DNA from: JAGQUL01 sp038212015 | Lineage (GTDB): Bacteria; Actinomycetota; Thermoleophilia; Gaiellales; SKUG01 | NCBI GenBank assembly: GCA_038212015.1 | Contig: JBBQUY010000009.1 | Coordinates: forward strand, 1-61,030 | DNA length: 61,030 bases | Direction: 5' to 3' | Shown here: in pieces, positions 51,263-58,088 of the stretch | How positions within the stretch are numbered: position 1 is the first letter of the stretch | Layout of the letters: every line of letters starts with the position of its first letter | Position numbers and translations under genes: made by a program | Notes under the pieces: model-generated | The model's database searches: none | What the model was told of the DNA's origin: nothing | The model's input: the letters and a program-made list of their open reading frames with translations, nothing else

Positions 51263-51568
51263 CTACTCCACGCCGAGCGCGGTGGCGAGCAGCTGGATCA
51301 GCGTGTTGCCGAAGATCGACAGGACGAGGATCGCCGCCAGCGACGAGAGGTCGATCATCGCACCGCCCACCCGCACCGGCGGGATGAAACGGAACAGCCG
51401 CACGTACGGCAGCACGACGCTGTCGAGGAAACGCCGGATCGAAGTGACGCCTTCGTTGTAGGCGAGCGACGGCGAGATCATCGGCAGCCACGAGATGAGC
51501 ACCCATGCGAACACGCAGATGGTGTAGATGGTCAGGAAGGTCGCCAGGACCTGGATCAGCAGTTCCAC
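51263..51568 (-). CDS. YggT-family membrane protein
   Basis: 101 residues with two or three membrane helices (VLATFLTIYTICVFAWVLISW; LAAILVLSIFGNTLIQLLA split by PYVRLFRFIPPVRVGG). The family is widespread next to proC, sepF and divIVA. Its role may be membrane or osmotic homeostasis, or placing division proteins. Confidence 0.92.
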   Translation of the reverse strand: MELLIQVLATFLTIYTICVFAWVLISWLPMISPSLAYNEGVTSIRRFLDSVVLPYVRLFRFIPPVRVGGAMIDLSSLAAILVLSIFGNTLIQLLATALGVE

Positions 51569-51618
51569 TCGTGGATCCCCCGGTATTCGTTGTCGTGCGT
51601 GCAGCTCATCCGCACGCC

Positions 51619-52443
51619 TCAGCCAAGTTCACGCGCGCGGTCTCGCGCGGCGACGACGGTGTCGATGATCGCGCCGCGAACGCCGCCACGTTCCATCTGC
51701 GCGAGTCCTGTGGCAGCCGTGCCGCCAGGTGACGTGACCATCCGCCGCAGGTCGCTGCAGCTCATCCCCGAGGTGACGAGCATCTCGGCGGTGCCGACCA
51801 TCGTGGTGACGGCGAGCTCGCGACCGATCGTCGCGCTCAGCCCGGCCACGATCGCTGCGTCCTCGAACGCTTCCACCACGAGCCCGAAGAATGCGGGGCC
51901 CGATCCGGAGAGTGCCGTCGCTGCGTCGAACAGGCGCTCCTGCAGCTCCACGCACGTGCCGAGCAGTTCGAACAGCTCCAGTGTCGGTCCGACCTTCTCG
52001 CTCGTGGCGCGTCCCAGCGCGTACACGAGCGTGCCGGCATTCACGATCACCGGAACGTTCGGCATGAAGCGAATGACCGGCACGTCGTCGTCGAGCAGGT
52101 TCTCCATGGTGGCGGTCTGCACGCCGGCGGCGACGGACCCGACGACGTGGTGCGGTTCGATGAGGTCGGACACCTCGCGCAGCACGTCTTCGATGTCGAT
52201 CGGCTTGACGCACAGCAGCACGATGTCGACGGCGTTCACGAGCTCGCGATTGTCGGCATGTACCGTCGGCGTGCCGGCGCCATTGCTGCCCCCGACCTCG
52301 TCCGCGAGTTGCCGGGCGCGCCCGGAGCCGCGGTCGGTCAGGTGGATGCGCGCGGCGAGCGACGGGTCGGCGCGCACCCATCCGGTCACCATGGCCGACG
52401 CCATGTTGCCCGATCCGATCAGTCCGATGCGCAGTTCCGTCAC
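51619..52443 (-). CDS. proC: Pyrroline-5-carboxylate reductase
   Basis: 274 residues. It reduces P5C to proline with NAD(P)H. Rossmann motif GLIGSGNMASAMV; substrate and dimer region AATALSGSGPAFFGLVVEA; C-terminal MVTSPGGTAATGL. Complete. In other actinobacteria proC follows sepF in the same direction. Here sepF is on the opposite strand, past an inserted segment. Confidence 0.95.
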   Translation of the reverse strand: MTELRIGLIGSGNMASAMVTGWVRADPSLAARIHLTDRGSGRARQLADEVGGSNGAGTPTVHADNRELVNAVDIVLLCVKPIDIEDVLREVSDLIEPHHVVGSVAAGVQTATMENLLDDDVPVIRFMPNVPVIVNAGTLVYALGRATSEKVGPTLELFELLGTCVELQERLFDAATALSGSGPAFFGLVVEAFEDAAIVAGLSATIGRELAVTTMVGTAEMLVTSGMSCSDLRRMVTSPGGTAATGLAQMERGGVRGAIIDTVVAARDRARELG

Positions 52444-52870
52444 GCGACGATCCTGCCCGCACCGCCGGATGCCGGAACGTCACCGTGCCGCGAGGTCGGT
52501 CACGACCCGTACGTCGCAGCCCTCCGCAACATCCCTCCGCCACGACCCCCCTTCCGGGCAGCCGTCCAACACAGCGCTCGTAGTCAGCCATCCAGCGCAG
52601 CGCTCGGACAGGCCGGCCGCTATGTCTCGGCCACTCGTGCACGGCAGGCTACCCCGCACGAATGGTGCACGAGTGCCGTGTACTCCGCTCACCCGTGCAC
52701 GGCACGCCACCTCAGGGGCGCGGATTGTGCACGGGTGCGCTGATCGGGTGGGAACACGTGGTTCGCGAGCCGTCCGCGCACCCCGGACGTGCGCAAGTCG
52801 CGCTGAATTCAGCACGATCTCGAGACATTGCGCGCGCATTTCGTGACACGAAACCGGCCACGCTGTTCGC
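52444..52870. other. Gene-free stretch carrying the left hairpin pair of element 2
   Basis: 427 nt between proC and the DUF559 gene. No convincing gene. It holds hairpin units 52632-52737 and 133 nt of leader before the ATG at 52871, where a promoter must lie if the gene is autonomous. Confidence 0.7.
52632..52737. repeat. Left pair of hairpin units, element 2
   Basis: 52632-52675 has arms CACTCGTGCAC/GTGCACGAGTG; 52690-52737 has arms CACCCGTGCAC/GTGCACGGGTG. Both pair perfectly over 11 bp. The T-to-C change in the left arm of the second unit is matched by A-to-G in the right arm. The 14 bases between them include TACTCC, as in the right pair. Confidence 0.9.
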
Positions 52871-53830
52871 ATGGACACAATCTCCCTCGCCCCAGGGATC
52901 ACGCTTTCCCCTCACGCTCGCGCAATCCGAACCGCCGCAGCTCAGCACAATGCGATCAACACGTCCCAGCTTCGCTCGCTTCGGCTCACCAGCAGGTGGG
53001 TCAACGGAAACGTGGCCAGGGGCTTTCTCTCGCGCGTCGATCCTCGCGTGTACGTGATCGGACTGGATCCCGGCGACCTGCCTCGCGACACCGTAGCCAT
53101 GATCGGAATCCTCCGCGCCGACGGTCATGCCGCGCTCGGAATGGAATCGTCGATGCAACGCCAGGGACTATGGTCACGTGGCGGCCGCGACCTCCATGTC
53201 GTGACGACGACCCGATCCAGCCAGGTCTTCGACGAATTCGCGCCGGACGTGACGCTGCACTCGCATCGAGTGTCGACGCTCGAACAGCAGGACATCGTCA
53301 TCGTCGACGGGATGCCGGCGACGACCGCCCTCCGGACGATCCCGGAACTCGGGATGACCCTCACCACACATCAGATCGCGCACGTCATCTGGAATGCGAT
53401 CTACGCCGAATGCGTCGCGCTGCCTGAACTCCGCGCACGTCTGGACAGCATGCATCGCACTCCATGGACCGCGTCAGCCCGGCAAGCCGTCGCGCTCGTA
53501 CTCGCTGGTTCGTGCGGGACGAAGAGTTCGAGCGAGGACGAGCTCCTTCGCATCATCGAGCTGTCTGGACTGCCGCTGCCATTGGTCAACGTACTCGGCG
53601 CTGCGGCGCTGCCAGGCGTGCGGCTCGACTTCGTGTGGCCAGAACTTCGCGTCGTGTTCGAACTCGACGGCCGGCACCACACGGCGCTGCCGGGTGTCGC
53701 GGCGTGCGATGCAACGGTGCGCGCCCAACTGAAGCGCAATGGCTGGACGGTGCTGACGGCACACTACAGCCGAGTCTGGAGCGACCCGATCGGCATCGCC
53801 GATCGGATTGGTCGTGCCGTCGGACGGTAA
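52871..53830 (+). CDS. AbiEi-like plus DUF559 (Vsr-fold nuclease-like) protein, element 2
   Basis: 319 residues. The N-terminus is a winged-helix-like segment (AIRTAAAQHNAINTSQL, then RGFLSRVDPRVYVI). The middle region resembles that of 5633-6610. The C-terminal DUF559 nuclease-like domain shows SSSEDELLRIIE, VRLDFVWPELRVVFELDGRHH and a D-x3-RAQLKRNGW block. The candidate catalytic residues are the Asp of RLDFVW, the Glu of FELDG and the following His. No toxin partner is adjacent. The stop lies 8 nt before the right hairpin pair. Endonuclease activity is probable from the fold, not shown. Confidence 0.82.
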   Translation: MDTISLAPGITLSPHARAIRTAAAQHNAINTSQLRSLRLTSRWVNGNVARGFLSRVDPRVYVIGLDPGDLPRDTVAMIGILRADGHAALGMESSMQRQGLWSRGGRDLHVVTTTRSSQVFDEFAPDVTLHSHRVSTLEQQDIVIVDGMPATTALRTIPELGMTLTTHQIAHVIWNAIYAECVALPELRARLDSMHRTPWTASARQAVALVLAGSCGTKSSSEDELLRIIELSGLPLPLVNVLGAAALPGVRLDFVWPELRVVFELDGRHHTALPGVAACDATVRAQLKRNGWTVLTAHYSRVWSDPIGIADRIGRAVGR

Positions 53831-53838
53831 TCTTCGCC

Positions 53839-53948
53839 CGCTCGTGCACGGGAAACGCCCAACAAGTCGCCGCTCGTGCACGAGTACGCGAGCTACTCCA
53901 CACTCGTGCACAGCGAACGCCTACCAGGGCCTCTCCTGTGCATGAGTG
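53839..53948. repeat. Right pair of hairpin units, element 2
   Basis: 53839-53886 (arms CGCTCGTGCAC/GTGCACGAGTA, 9 of 11 paired) and 53901-53948 (CACTCGTGCAC/GTGCATGAGTG, 10 of 11). Both are 48 nt, with a 14-nt gap. Their 26-nt centres share AACGCC near the same offset, and the upstream unit has ACGCC there too, which fixes the common orientation. Confidence 0.9.
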
Positions 53949-53983
53949 TCGTACCACCAGAGCGGTGCGCGCGGGGACGACCC

Positions 53984-54043
53984 GAACGTCGTCTCGACCG
54001 CGGGAACGTCGTCTCGACCGGGGGGACGTCGAGTCTCGATCGC
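53984..54043. repeat. 20-bp tandem repeat beside element 2
   Basis: GAACGTCGTCTCGACCG occurs at 53984-54000 and 54004-54020 (period 20). A degenerate third copy is at 54024-54042 (GGACGTCGAGTCTCGATCG). It is non-coding, between the right hairpin pair and the membrane-hydrolase gene. Origin unknown. Confidence 0.75.
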
Positions 54044-54050
54044 CGGAATT

Positions 54051-54482
54051 TCAGCCATCGTCAGGCGTGGCCAGACGTCGGCCGATGGCGACGAAGATGC
54101 CGATGACGGCCCCACCGAGCACGGCCTGCAGCCATGCGGGAATCACGAGCGGCTTGGTCTCCCACCCGTGCAACGCTCCGAAGCGGTGCGTCGGAAAAAC
54201 CGGCGGTGTGCGGATGCCGAGCAGTTTCGGCACGTGTTCCATGTCGGGCACGACCGAGCCGAGCGCGCCGATCGTGATCGGGGACGCCCAGCCATATCGC
54301 GCCGCGAGCGCAAGCACGCCTGCCGCGCCCGTGACGAGTTCGAACCCGTCGTCGTGCACTTCACCGTGCGGGATCACGTCCATCGCGGCATGCGTGGCCA
54401 GACCGGCGAGGAACGCGTCGCGAAGGGCGGTGCGACCTCGGCCTGCGAGCGCACCTGTCGCGACGTGCGCGAGCTGGATCAC
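54051..54482 (-). CDS. Small membrane protein resembling metal-dependent membrane hydrolases (YdjM/DUF457-like)
   Basis: 143 residues with three or four hydrophobic stretches. Polar residues typical of the YdjM family lie in helices or loops: FLAGLATHAAMDVIPHGE, SVVPDMEHVPKLL and PTHRFGALHGWE. These His/Asp clusters could bind a metal. The ATG overlaps the glutaredoxin stop (ATGA). Assignment to the family is tentative. Confidence 0.65.
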   Translation of the reverse strand: MIQLAHVATGALAGRGRTALRDAFLAGLATHAAMDVIPHGEVHDDGFELVTGAAGVLALAARYGWASPITIGALGSVVPDMEHVPKLLGIRTPPVFPTHRFGALHGWETKPLVIPAWLQAVLGGAVIGIFVAIGRRLATPDDG

Positions 54483-54757
54483 GTCGCCGGGTCGTCGACG
54501 CCGTCGCTGATCAGCCCGAGCATCGCGTCGAGACGCCCTTGTCGCTCGAGCGCTGCCAGGTCGTCGAACCCGCCGATGCCCTCGTCGTCGATGAAGATCT
54601 GCGGCACGGTCCGACGACCGTCTGCCCGCTCCATCATCGCGCTACGATCGAAGCTCACGTCGATTTCGGTGACTTCCACGCCCTTTGCTGCGAACAGGCG
54701 CTTCGCGCGAATGCAGGAGGGACAGGTCATGGTGGTGTACATCTCGATGGTCGCCAT
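54479..54757 (-). CDS. Glutaredoxin/mycoredoxin-like protein
   Basis: 92 residues from the ATG before ATIEMYTTMTCPSC. Thioredoxin fold with active site CPSC, the cis-Pro in RTVPQIFIDDEGIGGFDDL, and the GG-x-DDL end of glutaredoxins. It reduces disulfides or mixed thiols (mycothiol is likely in actinobacteria). The start is close to the divergent yggS start (54814), so the promoters overlap. Confidence 0.9.
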   Translation of the reverse strand: MATIEMYTTMTCPSCIRAKRLFAAKGVEVTEIDVSFDRSAMMERADGRRTVPQIFIDDEGIGGFDDLAALERQGRLDAMLGLISDGVDDPAT

Positions 54758-54813
54758 GCAGGTATCGTGCCACACGAGGCAACGAACCAATCCGCACGGA
54801 CGAGGCAAACGAC

Positions 54814-55518
54814 ATGCGACCTGCGATCGACGGCGTCACGCAGACCTCCATCCAGCAGGGACTCGCGCGCGTGCGCGAGACGATCTCGCTCGCAGCGGCG
54901 CGTTCCGGGCGCACCGGCGCCGACGTGCACGTGCTGGCCGCCGTGAAGTACGTCGACGCACAGGCATGCGCACATCTGGTCGAAGCCGGCATCTTCGACC
55001 TTGCCGAGAATCGGTTGTCGCAGCTCGAGGATCGGCAGGACGCCGGGATCGTGCCCGCGTCGGCGCGCTGGCACTTCATCGGACGACTGCAGTCGCGCGA
55101 AGCCGCAGCCGTCGCGGCGCGCGTCGGGACCATCCACACGCTCTGTACCTCGTCGGCTGCCAGGCGTCTGGCGGCGGGAACGGGGCGACCGGAGCTGTTC
55201 GTGCAGGTGAACGTCGATCGCGATCCCGCGAAGGACGGACTTGCGCCCGAGGATGTCGAGCGATTCCTCGTCGAGCTGCCGGACGCGCTCGAGGTCCGCG
55301 GATTCATGGCGATGCCCGCGTTCACCGACAATCCCGAGCAGTCGCGCGGCGCATTCGCGGCGCTTCGGGAGCTACGCGATGAACTCGCGCCGCGCGTGGC
55401 GGAACGACATCGGCTGGAATCGCTCAGCATCGGAACGAGCCAGGATTATGCAGTTGCCGTCGAGGAAGGTGCCACCCACGTGCGCCTCGGCAGGACACTG
55501 TACGGCGGCGACGAATAG
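54814..55518 (+). CDS. YggS/PROSC-family PLP-binding protein
   Basis: 234 residues from the ATG at 54814, preceded by GAGG. PLP-homeostasis family, alanine-racemase-like barrel: VLAAVKYVDAQACAHL (Schiff-base Lys), FDLAENRLSQLEDRQ, ARWHFIGRLQSREA, LSIGTSQDYAVAVEEGATHVRLG. It is directly before sepF, the usual place in actinobacteria and firmicutes. Confidence 0.93.
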   Translation: MRPAIDGVTQTSIQQGLARVRETISLAAARSGRTGADVHVLAAVKYVDAQACAHLVEAGIFDLAENRLSQLEDRQDAGIVPASARWHFIGRLQSREAAAVAARVGTIHTLCTSSAARRLAAGTGRPELFVQVNVDRDPAKDGLAPEDVERFLVELPDALEVRGFMAMPAFTDNPEQSRGAFAALRELRDELAPRVAERHRLESLSIGTSQDYAVAVEEGATHVRLGRTLYGGDE

Positions 55519-55527
55519 GAGACCACC

Positions 55528-56058
55528 ATGGGTGCGCGCGACTACTGGGATCGAATGCTCGTCTACTTCGGCATCGCCGAGGAATCGTACGATGACGTCG
55601 AAGATTCGCGTGAGGAGCGCTCGTCGGCTCGGCAGGCTCGCCGGCCGTCGCGCTCGGGCAGCGACTTCGACGACCTCGATGACGATCCGGTGTCCGCGCC
55701 GCGTGGGTCACGCGCGGCGCAGCGACGCGCGTCGGCACCCGTCCCGGCCGCTGCCCGCACGCGTCCGCCGTCGCAGAACGTTGCCGGGGTCGGCGTCGTT
55801 CCGCCCCGTACGTTCAACGATGCACAGCAGATCGCCGACCAGTTCAAGCGCGGCAATCCCGTCATCGTCAACCTGCAGACGACCGACGCCGACCTGGCCA
55901 AGCGCATCATCGACTTCGGGTCGGGCCTCACCTACGGCCTCGACGGATCGATGCAGCGCATCGCCGACAAGGTATTCCTGCTGACGCCGCCCGATGTCGA
56001 CGTCAGCGCGGAGGACCGCGCCGCCATGGTCGAGAGCGGCTTCTTCAACCAGAGCTGA
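55528..56058 (+). CDS. sepF: Cell division protein SepF
   Basis: 176 residues. The N-terminal amphipathic membrane-binding helix (YWDRMLVYFGI) and a charged, Ser/Arg/Asp-rich linker precede the SepF core: PRTFNDAQQIADQFKRGNPVIVNLQ, DLAKRIIDFGSGLTYGLDGSMQRI and KVFLLTPPDV. It anchors FtsZ to the membrane, the main anchor where FtsA is missing. Shine-Dalgarno AGGAGA. It lies 9 nt after yggS. Confidence 0.95.
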   Translation: MGARDYWDRMLVYFGIAEESYDDVEDSREERSSARQARRPSRSGSDFDDLDDDPVSAPRGSRAAQRRASAPVPAAARTRPPSQNVAGVGVVPPRTFNDAQQIADQFKRGNPVIVNLQTTDADLAKRIIDFGSGLTYGLDGSMQRIADKVFLLTPPDVDVSAEDRAAMVESGFFNQS

Positions 56059-56082
56059 TCCACCGCGCGATTGCTCCCGCCG

Positions 56083-56598
56083 TCAGCCGCGCGCGGCGAA
56101 CGTGCCCACGACCTTGCGATTGGGCTTGGGTAGCATGCGAAAACGCTTGACCTCGGTCATGCGAACATGGCCCGACTTGAAGCGCAGATAGGACTTGGTG
56201 CGCGAGGTCAGGTCGACGGTCGCGCCGCTGTAGGGACCACGGTCGATGACGCGCACCGTGACCTTGCGCCCCTTGTGGCTCAGCGTCACGAGCGTGCCGC
56301 ACGGCAGCGTGCGGTGCGCAATGCCCCACGTGCCCTGCTTGAGGGTCTGTCCGCAGGCCGTGCCGTTGCCGAAGAAGCCGGGTCCGTACCAGGTCGCGAG
56401 CTGCATGCCGTGGCCTTCGGCTCGGATCGGCACGATCTTTCGGTTGAGTTCGGGCGCCCAGGAGACGTGCGTTGCACGGCGCGCCTGCGCGGTCGATGCC
56501 ACGGTGAGCAGCATGGCCAGCGCGACGAGCGTGGCGATGGTTGCCTGGAGCGTGCGGCGCTGCGTGGTCTTCGTGATGGTCTGGCGTGGTGCGTGCAT
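56083..56598 (-). CDS. Second RlpA-like double-psi beta-barrel secreted protein
   Basis: 171 residues. Signal peptide (~1-40, LVALAMLLTVASTAQA). A short linker, then a DPBB domain (~65-155): LATWYGPGFFGNGTACGQTL, IAHRTLPCGTLVTL and VRVIDRGPY. Two Cys in the domain could bond. Shorter than the protein at 462-1700, with no coiled coil. Exported, probably peptidoglycan-active. It is convergent with sepF. Confidence 0.87.
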   Translation of the reverse strand: MHAPRQTITKTTQRRTLQATIATLVALAMLLTVASTAQARRATHVSWAPELNRKIVPIRAEGHGMQLATWYGPGFFGNGTACGQTLKQGTWGIAHRTLPCGTLVTLSHKGRKVTVRVIDRGPYSGATVDLTSRTKSYLRFKSGHVRMTEVKRFRMLPKPNRKVVGTFAARG

Positions 56599-57242
56599 GG
56601 TGGTGATCCCCCGTGTTCGCGTATGTGGGCGTCCGGCGCCGACGCACGAATGCCTGGACGGCCACGCGAGCGAGGGATGCGTGCACGGCGATCGCCCGCG
56701 GCCATGGCTGCGCCCGACGCTTGGCGTCGATGCAGCACGGCTGCAGGCACGCGAACGTGCGAATGGCGCGCACCGGCGGACAACGGCGTGATGACGCGAT
56801 GCGTCGATCCGTTGGCCTGGGTGAAGGTGCCGCGGCGGAGAGTCTCTGCTCCGGTGCCGCGGCGGTGGTGCGGGCTCACGGCACCTGGCATGCGGGTTGT
56901 CGAAGACCCGTGGCCGGTACCGGACTATTGTGGATCACTGGTCGGGGCGAGCGACACGAGATGCATTCGGTGCATCAGGGTGATTGGGAGGTGCCGCGGC
57001 AGGTGACCTTGTTGAGGTCGTCCTCGACCGGATCCTTCTATGTCCGTCACCCACAGTATCGGGGTCGAGTGAAGCGACGTGACAACTTCACCCCCTTCGT
57101 TAGCGGAAATCACCCTGAGTGAGCGAGATGGATAGATTTCGCTGTTTTCCGCGCCCTGCCGTCGATCCTCCGCGCCGCGAGTTAGACGATTTGCAGGTCT
57201 TTTGCAAGTTGTCCAGCAAGCTAAGGAAAGGCTCGAGCTAGA
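56599..57242. other. Gene-free 644-nt region upstream of the second RlpA-like gene
   Basis: No open frame here has plausible composition. It contains three copies of GGTGCCGCGGC (56826-56836, 56853-56863, 56990-57000) and, near 57190-57220, an AT-richer patch with TTGCAGG/TTGCAAG direct repeats. The length suggests a long leader for the RlpA-like gene. A c-di-AMP (ydaO) riboswitch was looked for, and its core could not be matched. Confidence 0.5.
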
Positions 57243-58079
57243 TCATGTTGGACGCGTTGCAGGCTGGCATCTGGGGCACCAACTCGTCCCGCGGCCGGCG
57301 ATCCGAGCGCCACGCATGGTGGTGCCACAGCGAAGGCACGGCAGTCCGGCTCGGCCGTAGGCGACGAATCGCTCCTGCATGCCGCCCACCTCGCCCGCGA
57401 CGCCGCGGTAGTCGCGAAGGGTCGATCCTCCCACGGCGATCGCCTCCTCCAGCCGCTCCCGGATCGCAGTGTGAAGTCGCGTTGCAGCCGGCCTGGACAC
57501 GCGATCGGCTGACAGGTCCGGACGCACGCCTGCGAGGAAGCACGCTTCGTCGACGTAGATGTTGCCGAGACCGGCGACGACACGCTGGTCGAGCAGCACC
57601 GCCTTGAGCGGTGCGCTTCGTCCGCGCAGACGGGCATGCAGGTCCAGTGCGGTCCACGCAGGATCGAGCGGTTCCGGGCCGAGCCGCGCGTCGAGGTATC
57701 CAGTGATCGACTCACGCGTGCCGATGTCGAGCGTGCCGAATCGACGTGGATCGTTGTAGCTGATCGGGCCGTCGAGTCCGTCGAGCCAGTAGCGCAGCCG
57801 CACGTGCGACGGCGCCGGCTGGTCCGGATCCGCGAACGAACCGGTCATGCGCAGGTGGTGCACGGCCACCAGATCCGCATCCGCGAATTCGATGACGAGG
57901 TACTTGCCGCGACGGCCGAGGCGTTCGATGACGTGGCCGGTCAGCAGCTGCTCCACGTCGCGCGGATCGATCGGCTGCACGAGCCGCGGATCGAGCACCT
58001 CGACGTGTGCGATGCGGCGGCCGACCATCAGCGGCGCGAGACCGCGCCGGGTCGTCTCCACCTCGGGCAGTTCCGGCAT
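57243..58079 (-). CDS. mutM: Formamidopyrimidine-DNA glycosylase
   Basis: 278 residues. It removes 8-oxoguanine and ring-opened purines. N-terminal PELPEVETTRRGL (catalytic Pro2/Glu3), the KYLVIEF strand with Lys, the HLRMTGSF loop, the H2TH helix with GLGNIYVDEACF and a C-terminal zinc finger CLRCG...CPRCQ. Complete. It is in tandem with deoB-deoA, 9 nt after deoA. Confidence 0.96.
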   Translation of the reverse strand: MPELPEVETTRRGLAPLMVGRRIAHVEVLDPRLVQPIDPRDVEQLLTGHVIERLGRRGKYLVIEFADADLVAVHHLRMTGSFADPDQPAPSHVRLRYWLDGLDGPISYNDPRRFGTLDIGTRESITGYLDARLGPEPLDPAWTALDLHARLRGRSAPLKAVLLDQRVVAGLGNIYVDEACFLAGVRPDLSADRVSRPAATRLHTAIRERLEEAIAVGGSTLRDYRGVAGEVGGMQERFVAYGRAGLPCLRCGTTMRGARIAGRGTSWCPRCQPATRPT

Positions 58080-58088
58080 CGATTCGAC

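Larger units (their letters stand above)
52632..53948. mobile_element. Hairpin-flanked DUF559/AbiEi element 2 (CACTCGTGCAC family)
   Basis: 1317 nt. One DUF559-type gene on the plus strand, two hairpin units upstream and two downstream. Units have 11-nt arms and a 26-nt centre (48 nt; one is 44), paired with an exact 14-nt gap on both sides, all in the same orientation. The layout parallels element 1 (1323 nt) but with an unrelated palindrome. It lies at the point where the division cluster is split. Mobility is inferred. Confidence 0.6.

Noticed and set aside
56613..57122. A 169-codon plus-strand frame in the gap before mutM.
   Set aside because: Arg/His-rich composition, no Shine-Dalgarno, no domain; the region looks like a leader.
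56599..57242. A c-di-AMP (ydaO) riboswitch upstream of the second RlpA-like gene.
   Set aside because: The conserved core blocks of that riboswitch could not be found on the minus strand.
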